From Nocardioides jejuensis (GTDB taxonomy: Bacteria > Actinomycetota > Actinomycetes > Propionibacteriales > Nocardioidaceae), in assembly GCF_004337475.1 (NCBI RefSeq), contig NZ_SJZJ01000015.1, positions 16,523-80,522 on the forward strand: a stretch of DNA of 64,000 bases. The letters are read 5' to 3'. A program made the position numbers and the translations under genes. Below the pieces are notes generated by a model. The model was not told where the DNA came from. It searched no databases and saw only the letters and a program-made list of their open reading frames with translations. Below, in pieces: positions 24,960 to 31,951 of the stretch (position 1 is its first letter; each line of letters opens with the position of its first letter).

Positions 24960-25678
24960 GGGGGTTGACACTGGGGTTCGTGGCGCGCGCCGGGTGCCCG
25001 GCGTACGTTGACGGATGGGCCCGGCCGGGGTCCGATCCGTGCCTCGACCGGTACGTGCCCGACCCCGACCATCCAGGAGGCAGCGCCATGTTCATCCAGG
25101 TTTTCCAGGGACCCTGTTCGCGGCCGGAGGAGGCCCACGCACTGCTCGACGAGTGGCGCCGTGACCTGGCACCCGGGGCGACCGGATGGTTGGGCGGCAC
25201 CTTCGGCTGCACCGACGACGGTCAGCTGCTCGGCGTGGTCCGCTTCGCCTCGCGGGAAGAAGCCGCAGCGAACTCGGCCCGTCCGGAGCAGGGTGCCTGG
25301 ACCGACCGGCTCAATGCCGTGCTCGACGGCCCGCTCGAGTTCCACGACTGCGACGACGTAACGCTCATGCTCGACGGCGGCTCCGACCAGGCGGGCTTCG
25401 TCCAGATCATTCGCGGTCGGGTCGACGACCCCGCACGGCTCAAGGCGATGATGACCGACACCCGCGCGATGCACGAGATGCGGCCCGACATCATCGGGGC
25501 GAGCCTCGCGATCGAGCCCGACGGCACGTTCACCGAGACCGTCGCCTTCACCAGCGAAGCCGAAGCGAGGCAGGGAGAGAAGAACCCGCCGCCCGCCGAG
25601 GTCCAGCGCGAGCTGGAGTACGCGATGGCCTCGGCGACCTTCTACGACCTGCACACTCCCTGGTTCGAGAGCGCCTGA
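24960..25678 (+). repeat. Direct repeat, left copy (promoter region plus gene)
   Basis: This block, from GGGGTTGACAC to the gene end, is repeated at 28146-28868. The non-coding parts (about 130 bases) are clearly similar, sharing TTGACAC, GGCGTACGTTG, GATGGGCCCGGCCGGGGTC and TCGACCGGTACGTGCCCGAC, and the coding parts are closely similar. The two copies flank the DUF1611 and racemase genes. Confidence 0.9.
25088..25678 (+). CDS. Unrecognised duplicated protein, copy 1
   Basis: The 196-residue protein consists of two similar-sized halves, each probably a ferredoxin-like/antibiotic-monooxygenase-like barrel: FIQVFQGPCSRPEE at the start and FVQIIRGRVDDPARL near 105 are parallel strand-helix openings. 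No catalytic residue can be named. AGGAGG lies 8 bases before the ATG. Copy 2 at 28275-28868 differs at about 15 of its residues. I do not recognise a named family; a role as a small binding or stress barrel is only a guess. The duplication brackets the amino acid racemase pair. Confidence 0.75.
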   Translation: MFIQVFQGPCSRPEEAHALLDEWRRDLAPGATGWLGGTFGCTDDGQLLGVVRFASREEAAANSARPEQGAWTDRLNAVLDGPLEFHDCDDVTLMLDGGSDQAGFVQIIRGRVDDPARLKAMMTDTRAMHEMRPDIIGASLAIEPDGTFTETVAFTSEAEARQGEKNPPPAEVQRELEYAMASATFYDLHTPWFESA

Positions 25679-25828
25679 GACCCGCGCGTGCCGGTTCGGG
25701 TGGCGTGAACGATGCGGGGTTCGATGGGGGTGCCTGTTACCGTCAAAGGGCGCGGCAACCTTGCCGCCTCTCAGGGCAGACGCCTCGTTGATTGCTGGGC
25801 ACGCCGCCCGCCACGAAGCCCGTCGCCT

Positions 25829-25848
25829 CCTCTGAGCTCTCTCAGAGG
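25829..25848 (+). promoter_or_regulatory. Hairpin covering the ribosome binding site of the DUF1611 gene
   Basis: CCTCTGAG (25829-25836) pairs perfectly with CTCAGAGG (25841-25848) around CTCT. The right arm contains most of the AGAGGA ribosome site that sits 8 bases before the ATG at 25857, so the hairpin would hide it. This suggests control of translation, but the stem is short. Confidence 0.4.
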
Positions 25849-25856
25849 AATCGCGC

Positions 25857-27002
25857 ATGCCCACGCCCAACCTTCCCGACGCCACCCACGACCCGGCAGA
25901 GGCCTTCGCGCTGCCGACCGGCACGACCGCCGTCGTCTACTGCGAGGGCCAGTTCGGCGAGCAGGACGGCAAGACCGCCAACGGGCTGGTCCGGCACTCC
26001 GAGAAGTACGACGTGCTCAGCGTCATCGACAGCAGCTGTGCGGGCGTCGACGCGGGCAGCTTCCTCGACGGAATCCCCAACGGCATCCCCGTCGTGGCCG
26101 ACCTCGAGGACGCGCTCCACCTCGCCGGCGAGGTGCCCGACTACCTGATCTGCGGCGTCGCGCCCGCGGACGGATTGCTCTCCGATGCGCAGCGCGTCGT
26201 GCTCCTGGACGGCATCGCGAACGGCATGCACGTGATCAACGGCCTGCACGAGTTCCTCAACGACGACGCCGAGTTCGTGGCTGCCGCCGCGCTGGCGCGC
26301 GTCACGATCACCGATGTGCGACGCCCGAAGGAGAAGCGCGACCTGCACCTCTTCTCCGGGCGCATCTTCGACGTGACCTGTCCGCGTATCGCCGTGCTCG
26401 GCACGGACGGCGCGATCGGCAAGCGGACCACCGCCACCCTCCTCGTGCAGGCGCTGAACGCCGCCGGCATCAAGGCGGTCATGGTCGGCACCGGCCAGAC
26501 CACCCTGATCCAGGGCGGCAAGTACGGCGTCGCGCTCGACGCTCTCGTCCCGCAGTTCTGCTCCGGCGAGGTCGAGAACCAGGTCGTTGCCGCCTGGGAG
26601 GGCGAGGACCCTGACGTGATCATCGTCGAGGGGCAGGGCGCGCTCAGTCACCCGGCGTACCTGACGAGCGCGCACATCCTGCGTGGCAGCCGGCCGGCCG
26701 GCGTCATCGTGCAGCACGCGCCGCGGCGCGTGGCGCTCGGTGACTTCCCGATGGTCGCGATGCCCAGCATCGCGCGGGAGATCGCGCTGATCGAGGCGTT
26801 CGCCGACACCGAGGTCATCGGCGTGACGATCAACCACGAGCTCATGGAGACGGACGAGATCGGCGGCGTGATCGCGCACCACGCGCGGAGCCTCGGACTC
26901 CCGGTGACCGACCCGCTGACCCGGCCCGGCGCCGAGCTCGTCGACATGGTGCTGCTGGCGTTCCCGGCCCTCGCACACTCTCGCGTTCCGCTGACACTGT
27001 GA
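25857..27002 (+). CDS. DUF1611 family protein, DgcN-like
   Basis: The 381-residue protein belongs to the DUF1611 family, whose studied member DgcN is an N-acetyltransferase in D-glutamate catabolism. It has an N-terminal domain (YCEGQFGEQDGKTANGLVRH near 28) and a P-loop NTPase-like C-terminal half with VLGTDGAIGKRTTATLL near 181 and DVIIVEGQGALSHPAY near 253. The downstream racemase starts inside its stop codon (GTGA), so the two act together, probably on D-amino acids or N-acyl amino acids. A hairpin covers the ribosome site. Substrate is inferred from family, not shown. Confidence 0.82.
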   Translation: MPTPNLPDATHDPAEAFALPTGTTAVVYCEGQFGEQDGKTANGLVRHSEKYDVLSVIDSSCAGVDAGSFLDGIPNGIPVVADLEDALHLAGEVPDYLICGVAPADGLLSDAQRVVLLDGIANGMHVINGLHEFLNDDAEFVAAAALARVTITDVRRPKEKRDLHLFSGRIFDVTCPRIAVLGTDGAIGKRTTATLLVQALNAAGIKAVMVGTGQTTLIQGGKYGVALDALVPQFCSGEVENQVVAAWEGEDPDVIIVEGQGALSHPAYLTSAHILRGSRPAGVIVQHAPRRVALGDFPMVAMPSIAREIALIEAFADTEVIGVTINHELMETDEIGGVIAHHARSLGLPVTDPLTRPGAELVDMVLLAFPALAHSRVPLTL

Positions 27003-28123
27003 GCGCGCCGCGGCTCGTCGTCGACCTGGTCAAGGTGGAGGCGAACACGCGGCAGCTCGTCGAGCAGCTCCGACCTCGGGGGATCAGCGTCACCGGCGTC
27101 ACCAAGGCTGCGCTGGGGTCACCGGAGATCGGCGCAGCGATGCTGCGCGGCGGCGCGATCGGCCTCGCCGACTCACGGATCGAGAACCTCACCCGGCTTG
27201 CTGCCGGCGCTCCGGCGTCGGCGTCACGCACGCTGATCCGTTCCCCGATGATCAGCCAGGTGGACCAGGTCGTCCGGCATGCGACAACGTCGCTGAACAC
27301 AGGGCTGCGGGTCCTTGACGCCCTCGACGAGGCGGCTCGCCGGCAGCGTCGTACTCACCAGGTCGTGCTGATGGTCGAGCTCGGCGACCTGCGCGAGGGC
27401 ATCGCCCCGGAGGACGTCATCGATCTGGCGCTCACGACGCGGACCCGGCGACGACTGCGGCTCGCAGGCCTGGGGACCAACCTTGCCTGCCAGAACGGCG
27501 TGGTCCCCGACGACCGCAACATGGGTGAGCTCAGTCGGCTGGTCGAGGAGGTCGAGGCGGCCACGGGGGAGTCACTGGCCGTCGTCTCCGGTGGCAACTC
27601 CGCGAACCTGCCGTGGGCGCTCTCCACCTCGGCCGTCGGCCGGATCAACGACCTGCGCATCGGTGAGGCGATCCTGCTCGGCACCGAACCGCTGCACCGC
27701 ACGGTCCTTCCCGGCCTGCACGACGATGCCTTCCGGCTGGTCGCCGAGGTGATCGAGGCCGGCGTCAAGCCCTCGCAGCCGTGGGGTGCGCTGGCGCAGA
27801 CGGCGTACGGCGAGCTGGCGCCGCTGCGCGCTGGCGGCGGCTCCGGCACCACGCGTCAGGCGATCTTGGCGCTCGGCCGGCAGGACGTCCTGCTCGAGGG
27901 TCTGGTGCCGCCGCCCGGCATCACGATCCTGGGCATGAGCAGCGACCACCTGGTCGTCGACTGCGGCGACCACCGTCTGGCCGTGGGAGATGAGCTCACC
28001 TTCGGCGTCGGCTACGGCGCGCTGGTGCAGGCGATGACGTCGCCGTTCGTCGCCGTCGTGCTCACCGAGCCGGCGGCCGCACGTGGTCGCGCCGCGACGC
28101 CCGGCACATACCTGCCGTCCTGA
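26999..28123 (+). CDS. PLP-dependent alanine/ornithine racemase family enzyme
   Basis: The 374-residue protein is a fold-III PLP enzyme of the alanine/ornithine racemase group. The PLP lysine is in SVTGVTKAALG (about residue 39); the barrel includes LMVELGDLREGI, LGTNLACQNG, VSGGNSANLPW and the phosphate-binding RIGEAILLGTE. The C-terminal beta domain closes with VGDELTFGVGYGALVQAM. It would interconvert L and D forms of an amino acid; ornithine-type racemases share this layout. Translation is coupled to the DUF1611 gene by a 4-base overlap. The pair lies between two copies of a direct repeat. Confidence 0.88.
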   Translation: MSAPRLVVDLVKVEANTRQLVEQLRPRGISVTGVTKAALGSPEIGAAMLRGGAIGLADSRIENLTRLAAGAPASASRTLIRSPMISQVDQVVRHATTSLNTGLRVLDALDEAARRQRRTHQVVLMVELGDLREGIAPEDVIDLALTTRTRRRLRLAGLGTNLACQNGVVPDDRNMGELSRLVEEVEAATGESLAVVSGGNSANLPWALSTSAVGRINDLRIGEAILLGTEPLHRTVLPGLHDDAFRLVAEVIEAGVKPSQPWGALAQTAYGELAPLRAGGGSGTTRQAILALGRQDVLLEGLVPPPGITILGMSSDHLVVDCGDHRLAVGDELTFGVGYGALVQAMTSPFVAVVLTEPAAARGRAATPGTYLPS

Positions 28124-28145
28124 CACGCCCCGGCCACTCCCGACC

Positions 28146-28868
28146 CGGGGGTTGACACCGGGGTCCGTGGCGTACGCCGCGCACCCGGCGTACGTTGGCC
28201 GATGGGCCCGGCCGGGGTCCGACGTACGCCTCGACCGGTACGTGCCCGACCCCGTCCGCCGAGGAGGCAGTGCCATGTTCATCCAGGTAATCCAGGGACC
28301 CTGTTCGCGGCCGGAGGAGGCCCACGCGCTGCTTGACGAGTGGCGTCGTGACCTGGCACCCGGGGCGACCGGATGGTTGGGCGGCACCTACGGCTGCACC
28401 GACGACGGCCAGCTGATCGGCGTGGTCCGCTTCGCGTCGCGGGAAGAAGCCGCCGCCAACTCGGCCCGTCCGGAGCAGGGTGCCTGGGCCGACCGGCTCA
28501 ACGCGGTGCTCGACGGCCCGCTCGAGTTCCACGACTGCGACGACGTCACGCTCATGCTCGACGGCGGCTCCGACCAGGCCGGCTTCGTCCAGATCATCCG
28601 CGGGCGAGTCGACGACCTCGCGCGGCTCAAGGCGATGATGACCGACACCCGGGCGATGCACGAGATGCGGCCCGACATCATCGGGGCGAGCCTCGCGATC
28701 GAACCCGACGGCACCTTCACCGAGACCGTCGCCTTCACCAGTGAGTCCGAGGCACGCGAGTACGAGAAGTCCGCTCCGCCGCCGGCCGAGGTCCAGCAGG
28801 AGCTCGACTACGCATTCGCGTCGGCGACGTTCTACGACCTGCACCAGCCGTGGTTCGAGAGCCGCTGA
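28146..28868 (+). repeat. Direct repeat, right copy
   Basis: Second copy of the block at 24960-25678, beginning 23 bases after the racemase stop. Shared non-coding words are in the same order, and the encoded protein is about 92 percent identical by eye. No transposase or terminal inverted repeat is seen, so this is a tandem duplication with an insertion, or a duplication that carried the intervening genes. Confidence 0.9.
28275..28868 (+). CDS. Unrecognised duplicated protein, copy 2
   Basis: The 197-residue protein matches copy 1 at 25088 apart from about 15 changes concentrated in the last 40 residues (for example EAREYEKSAPPPAEVQQELDY against EARQGEKNPPPAEVQRELEY) and one added residue. 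The first 115 residues are almost unchanged, which points to recent duplication or gene conversion. GAGGAGG lies 8 bases before the ATG. It is convergent with the anti-sigma gene, four bases away. Function is unknown. Confidence 0.75.
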   Translation: MFIQVIQGPCSRPEEAHALLDEWRRDLAPGATGWLGGTYGCTDDGQLIGVVRFASREEAAANSARPEQGAWADRLNAVLDGPLEFHDCDDVTLMLDGGSDQAGFVQIIRGRVDDLARLKAMMTDTRAMHEMRPDIIGASLAIEPDGTFTETVAFTSESEAREYEKSAPPPAEVQQELDYAFASATFYDLHQPWFESR

Positions 28869-28872
28869 TCGG

Positions 28873-29097
28873 TCAGCTCCCGGCGAGCAGCTCGCTCAGG
28901 GTGCGAGCCTCCTCCGCGCAGGCTCCGCACCCGGCGAGGTGCGTCTCCATCGGCAGGTCCCGGTAGCCCGGGTCGGCGGCCAGCCGCTCGGCGTACACGT
29001 CGATGGTGGCGAAGCAGTCGTCGCAGGAGAGGTACGGCGAGGTGTCGACGAGGAGCGCCTCCACCGCATCGGGTGTCAGGGGAGTGTGGTCATTCAT
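28873..29097 (-). CDS. Zinc-binding anti-sigma factor
   Basis: The 74-residue protein has the zinc anti-sigma pattern: CDDC near 25-28 and H-x3-C-x2-C (HLAGCGAC) near 53-60, followed by a helix. It has no membrane segment, so it is a soluble ZAS-type sensor that would bind and hold the sigma factor encoded just upstream; redox or metal stress could release it. Its ATG overlaps the sigma stop (ATGA), the usual coupling for such pairs. Confidence 0.88.
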   Translation of the reverse strand: MNDHTPLTPDAVEALLVDTSPYLSCDDCFATIDVYAERLAADPGYRDLPMETHLAGCGACAEEARTLSELLAGS

Positions 29098-29747
29098 CGG
29101 GGGCTCCGAGGGGTGGGGGAGTCGAGCAGTCCGGCGGCGGTGAGGCTGGCCCGGATCCGTCGGCGCGCGTCGTGCAAGGTCTTGTAGAGGGCGTTTCGGG
29201 TGCTGCCGGTGCGCTCGGCGAGGACGTCGATCGGCACGCCCTCGACGAGCAGGGCGAGGGCCACGACCCGCTGGTGCGGCGTGAGGTCGCGCTGGATCGC
29301 CAGCTCGACGGCGCGGCGCAGCTCGCCGGCCTCGAGGACGGACGCTGGCGTCGGCGTGGCGTCGGTGAGGGGCAGGGAGTCAGCGAGGGCGACCTCGCGG
29401 TGGCGCCAGGCCTGACGGCGTACGGCGACGCCCGCGTGCAGCACGCCGAACTTCCACACCCAGGTCGTGAAGCGGCTGCGTCCCTCGAACGTCTCCAGCT
29501 GCCGGAGGACGGCCAGCAGGGCGTCGTTCGCGGCCTGCTCGGCGAGGTCCTCGAGGTCGCCGCTCCCGGCGCCCGGCAGCTGGTCGCGCAGCCTCCAGAC
29601 CTGGTGCAGGGTCGCCTGTAGCAGCGTCGTGCGGAGCCGCGCCAGCGCCTCATCGCCCTCCGGTCCCTCCGCGGTGAGGTCGCGGTGCCAAGCGGCGTCG
29701 GGATGTGTCGGCGCGAGCTCCACACCTGCCAGCGTGCCATCGGTCAT
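29094..29747 (-). CDS. ECF-type RNA polymerase sigma factor
   Basis: The 217-residue protein has a sigma region 2 (DLAEQAANDALLAVLRQL and RFTTWVWKFGVLHA, about 65-105) and region 4 (LTPHQRVVALALLVEG, then TGSTRNALYKTLHDARRRI, about 155-200). The start at 29747 is fixed by the promoter element repeated on the other side of the divergent region: both genes have their ATG exactly 35 bases after the GGTAAGAAC word. It is coupled to the zinc anti-sigma gene and very probably drives its own transcription and that of the DoxX-like gene. Confidence 0.92.
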   Translation of the reverse strand: MTDGTLAGVELAPTHPDAAWHRDLTAEGPEGDEALARLRTTLLQATLHQVWRLRDQLPGAGSGDLEDLAEQAANDALLAVLRQLETFEGRSRFTTWVWKFGVLHAGVAVRRQAWRHREVALADSLPLTDATPTPASVLEAGELRRAVELAIQRDLTPHQRVVALALLVEGVPIDVLAERTGSTRNALYKTLHDARRRIRASLTAAGLLDSPTPRSPR

Positions 29748-29824
29748 GCCGGGTTGGTGTCGCCGTGCGCGATGTTCTTACCGGCCGCGGGTAAGAACGT
29801 TTGCGAGTGCGACACCAACAGGGC
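29748..29824. promoter_or_regulatory. Mirror-image divergent promoters, probably ECF-sigma dependent
   Basis: Reading outward in each direction, the order is GGTAAGAAC, ten variable bases, GCGACACCAAC, five bases ending GGC, then ATG. Plus-strand copies are at 29790-29798 and 29809-29819; the other direction is at 29774-29782 and 29753-29763. Both words match perfectly in both directions while the bases between differ. This is the pattern of -35 and -10 boxes of one sigma factor. The start codon is so close to the second word that both messages would be leaderless. Confidence 0.82.
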
Positions 29825-30238
29825 ATGACCACCTTCACCGAAACCCTGACCGAGCGCGGCACCGACCGCGCCTACCTGCTGCTGCGCACCGTCTTCACGG
29901 TCGCGCCAATCGCCTTCGGGCTCGACAAGTTCCTCGGGATCCTGACGGATGACTGGGAGAAGTACCTCGCTCCGTGGATCAACGACATCGTCCCCGGCAG
30001 CGCCCACGACGCGATGCTGGTCGTCGGCGTGATCGAGATCGTCGCGGGCGTGGTGGTCGCCGTCGATGCGCGGTTCGGAGCCCTGTTGGTCGCCGCCTGG
30101 CTCGGCGGCATCATCGTCGACCTCGTGACGCTCGGGGACTTCTACGACGTGGCGCTGCGCGACTTCGGCCTGCTCGCCGCCGCCCTGGCACTCGCGCTGC
30201 TGGCTTTCGAGCGCAAGCCCCTGCACCCAGGGGCCTGA
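29825..30238 (+). CDS. DoxX-like membrane protein, sigma target
   Basis: The 137-residue protein has four predicted membrane helices: YLLLRTVFTVAPIAFGLDKF, AMLVVGVIEIVAGVVVAV, GALLVAAWLGGIIVDLV and FGLLAAALALALLAF. The GLDKF segment in helix 1 is typical of DoxX-like/DUF417-like redox-associated membrane proteins. It is the divergent partner of the ECF sigma factor with an identical promoter, so it should be induced under the same stress. Function is unknown. The ATG at 29825 is set by the mirrored promoter. Confidence 0.82.
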   Translation: MTTFTETLTERGTDRAYLLLRTVFTVAPIAFGLDKFLGILTDDWEKYLAPWINDIVPGSAHDAMLVVGVIEIVAGVVVAVDARFGALLVAAWLGGIIVDLVTLGDFYDVALRDFGLLAAALALALLAFERKPLHPGA

Positions 30239-30453
30239 ACCCCTCGCCCCTGAAATGGACGATGCCCGCCAGTCGGGAGGGAGGGTGACCGGCGGGCTCC
30301 TGCCAGCTCCTCGGGAGGGAGGGATGAGGACCTGGCTGCGTCTGTTCATATCAACGCGGCACGCGGGCAGTGGTTACGTTGGCCGACAGAGAATCGCGGC
30401 AACCGCGTTCCTCGCGGTGACGATGTTCGCGGTGGTTGGCCGGAAAGTGCTGA
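30239..30453. other. Intergenic region with a repeated purine-rich word
   Basis: This stretch between the DoxX-like stop and the flavodoxin stop holds TCGGGAGGGAGGG twice (30273-30285 and 30311-30323). The second copy directly precedes ATGAGG at 30324, which opens a frame running antisense into the flavodoxin gene. I see no conserved protein in it and do not call a gene. Confidence 0.5.
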
Positions 30454-31167
30454 TCAGGAGCGGTACTCCGGGTTCTCGAAGTCGAAGCGGGCACCGGCGT
30501 CCCACTCCTTGCGCGAGTTGCCGTACGACGGCACCCCGCCGGCGTCCTTGAGCAGCTGCGCGAGGTGCATGAGGTTCCACGTCATGAAGGTGGTGTTGCG
30601 GTTGGTGAAGTCGTTGTCCGGGCCACCGCTGCCGGGGTCGAGATAGCTCGGGCCCGGTCCGGCCTCACCGATCCACCCGGCGTCGGCGTTCGGCGGAATC
30701 GTGTAGCCGATGTGCTGCATGGAGTAGAGGACGTTCTGCGCGCAGTGCTTGATGCCGTCCTCGTTGCCGGTGATCAGGCAGCCGCCGACGCGGCCGTAGT
30801 AGAGGTACTGGCCCTTGTCGTTGAGCATGCCGCTGAGCGCGTAGAGCCGCTCGATGATCCGCTTCATGACGCTGGAGTTGTCGCCGAGCCAGATCGGCCC
30901 GGCAAGCACGAGGATGTCGGAGGCGAGCAGCCGTGGGTAGATCTCCGGCCACGCGTCGGTCTCCCAGCCGTGCTCGCGCATGTCGGGATAGACGCCGGTC
31001 GCGATGTCGTGGTCGACGGCCCGGAGGACCTCCACCTCGACGCCGTGCTCCCGCATGATGTGGGCGCTGGCATCGATCAGACCCTGGGTGTTGCTGACCT
31101 CGGGGCTCTTCTTCAGCGTGCAGTTGATGAACATGGCCCGGAGGCCGGTGAAGTCGGGTGCATCCAT
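30454..31167 (-). CDS. NADPH-dependent FMN reductase / flavodoxin-family protein
   Basis: The 237-residue protein has the flavodoxin-like fold: AMFINCTLKKSPEVSNT near 11 (FMN phosphate loop), SDILVLAGPIWLGDNSSVMK near 82 and YYGRVGGCLITGNEDGIKH near 122 are the segments seen in NAD(P)H:FMN reductases. It would reduce FMN or quinones, or act in electron transfer. The FAD-dependent reductase gene lies 74 bases upstream on the same strand. An extension near the C-terminus (NADAGWIGEAGPGPSYLDP) is a feature of larger members of the family. Confidence 0.85.
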   Translation of the reverse strand: MDAPDFTGLRAMFINCTLKKSPEVSNTQGLIDASAHIMREHGVEVEVLRAVDHDIATGVYPDMREHGWETDAWPEIYPRLLASDILVLAGPIWLGDNSSVMKRIIERLYALSGMLNDKGQYLYYGRVGGCLITGNEDGIKHCAQNVLYSMQHIGYTIPPNADAGWIGEAGPGPSYLDPGSGGPDNDFTNRNTTFMTWNLMHLAQLLKDAGGVPSYGNSRKEWDAGARFDFENPEYRS

Positions 31168-31241
31168 GGGGTCACTCCTTGCGCGGCGTGTCCTTCGACG
31201 ATGGCACTGTCGTCGCGGGCGCGCCAGAGGCGCGGGGTGAC

Positions 31242-31931
31242 TCAGTCGCCGTCGAACGAGTCGATGCGGATGTCGTCGTGGTCCGCGCCGGCCTCCATGA
31301 GGACGGCCTCGGTCGCCTCAATCATCGCGGGCGGGCCGGCGATGTAGTAGTAGTGCACGGCGTCGCTGACGCTGGCGGCGAGGATGCGCCGGCGTTCCTT
31401 GCTCTTCATGCCGGCCGTCAGGACGTAGTCGATGGTGACGCCGGGGAGCTGCTTGCTCCACGCGTCGAGCTCATCCATGAACAGGAAGTCATCGGTGCGG
31501 TTGAGGTAGATCAGGTGCGCTGCCTCGTGGCTGGAGGTCTCCGCCATCTCGGCGATCATGCTCCGGAACGGCGCGACCCCCACGCCCGCCGCGATCAGCA
31601 CGCTCGAGCGGTGCTGCCGCAGCGAGAAGTCGTAGTCATTGCCGTACGCCGTCATCCGCATCGTCGCGCCGGGCTGCGCCTCCTGGAGCGCACGCTTGAA
31701 CCCGCTCTGACCGGCCTTGAACGTGATCGCCAGGTCGGGCTCGCCGGGGGAGGACGACAGCGAGTAGGTCTTGCCGCCGGTGAGGTCCGCGCCCGGGATC
31801 TCCAGGTCGATCCAGTCGCCTGCCTCGAACTGGAAGCCACGAGGCCGCTCGAAGACCAGCGTGAGGTGGTCCGGCGTCTCCTGACGTCGCGCGATCACGG
31901 TGAGCGGGATGTCGACGTTCTGGTGCGGCAT
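31242..31931 (-). CDS. Ferredoxin/flavodoxin-NAD(P) reductase-type oxidoreductase
   Basis: The 229-residue protein is a compact FAD/NAD(P)-binding reductase. The FAD segment is KTYSLSSSPGE near 57; the pyridine nucleotide domain has LIAAGVGVAPFRSMIAEM near 112-129, and YYIAGPPAMIEATEAVLMEAG near the end is the usual nucleotide-binding close. No ferredoxin domain is attached. The ATG at 31931 is chosen because homologous sequence begins there; the open frame upstream overlaps prfC. Together with the flavodoxin just downstream it could form an electron-transfer pair. Confidence 0.87.
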   Translation of the reverse strand: MPHQNVDIPLTVIARRQETPDHLTLVFERPRGFQFEAGDWIDLEIPGADLTGGKTYSLSSSPGEPDLAITFKAGQSGFKRALQEAQPGATMRMTAYGNDYDFSLRQHRSSVLIAAGVGVAPFRSMIAEMAETSSHEAAHLIYLNRTDDFLFMDELDAWSKQLPGVTIDYVLTAGMKSKERRRILAASVSDAVHYYYIAGPPAMIEATEAVLMEAGADHDDIRIDSFDGD

Positions 31932-31951
31932 CAGCGGTCCTCTGACGGTGC

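Noticed and set aside
24965..24970. TTGACA as a -35 box before the duplicated gene
   Set aside because: No -10-like sequence at 16-19 bases in either copy, so no promoter was called although the word is conserved.
24960..28868. The direct repeats as ends of a composite transposon
   Set aside because: No transposase, no terminal inverted repeats and no target duplication; the repeat is a gene with its upstream region.
30324..30551. Short frame after a strong purine-rich ribosome-like word, encoding a hydrophobic stretch
   Set aside because: It runs antisense into the flavodoxin gene and its second half is low-complexity; only the repeated word was kept as an observation.
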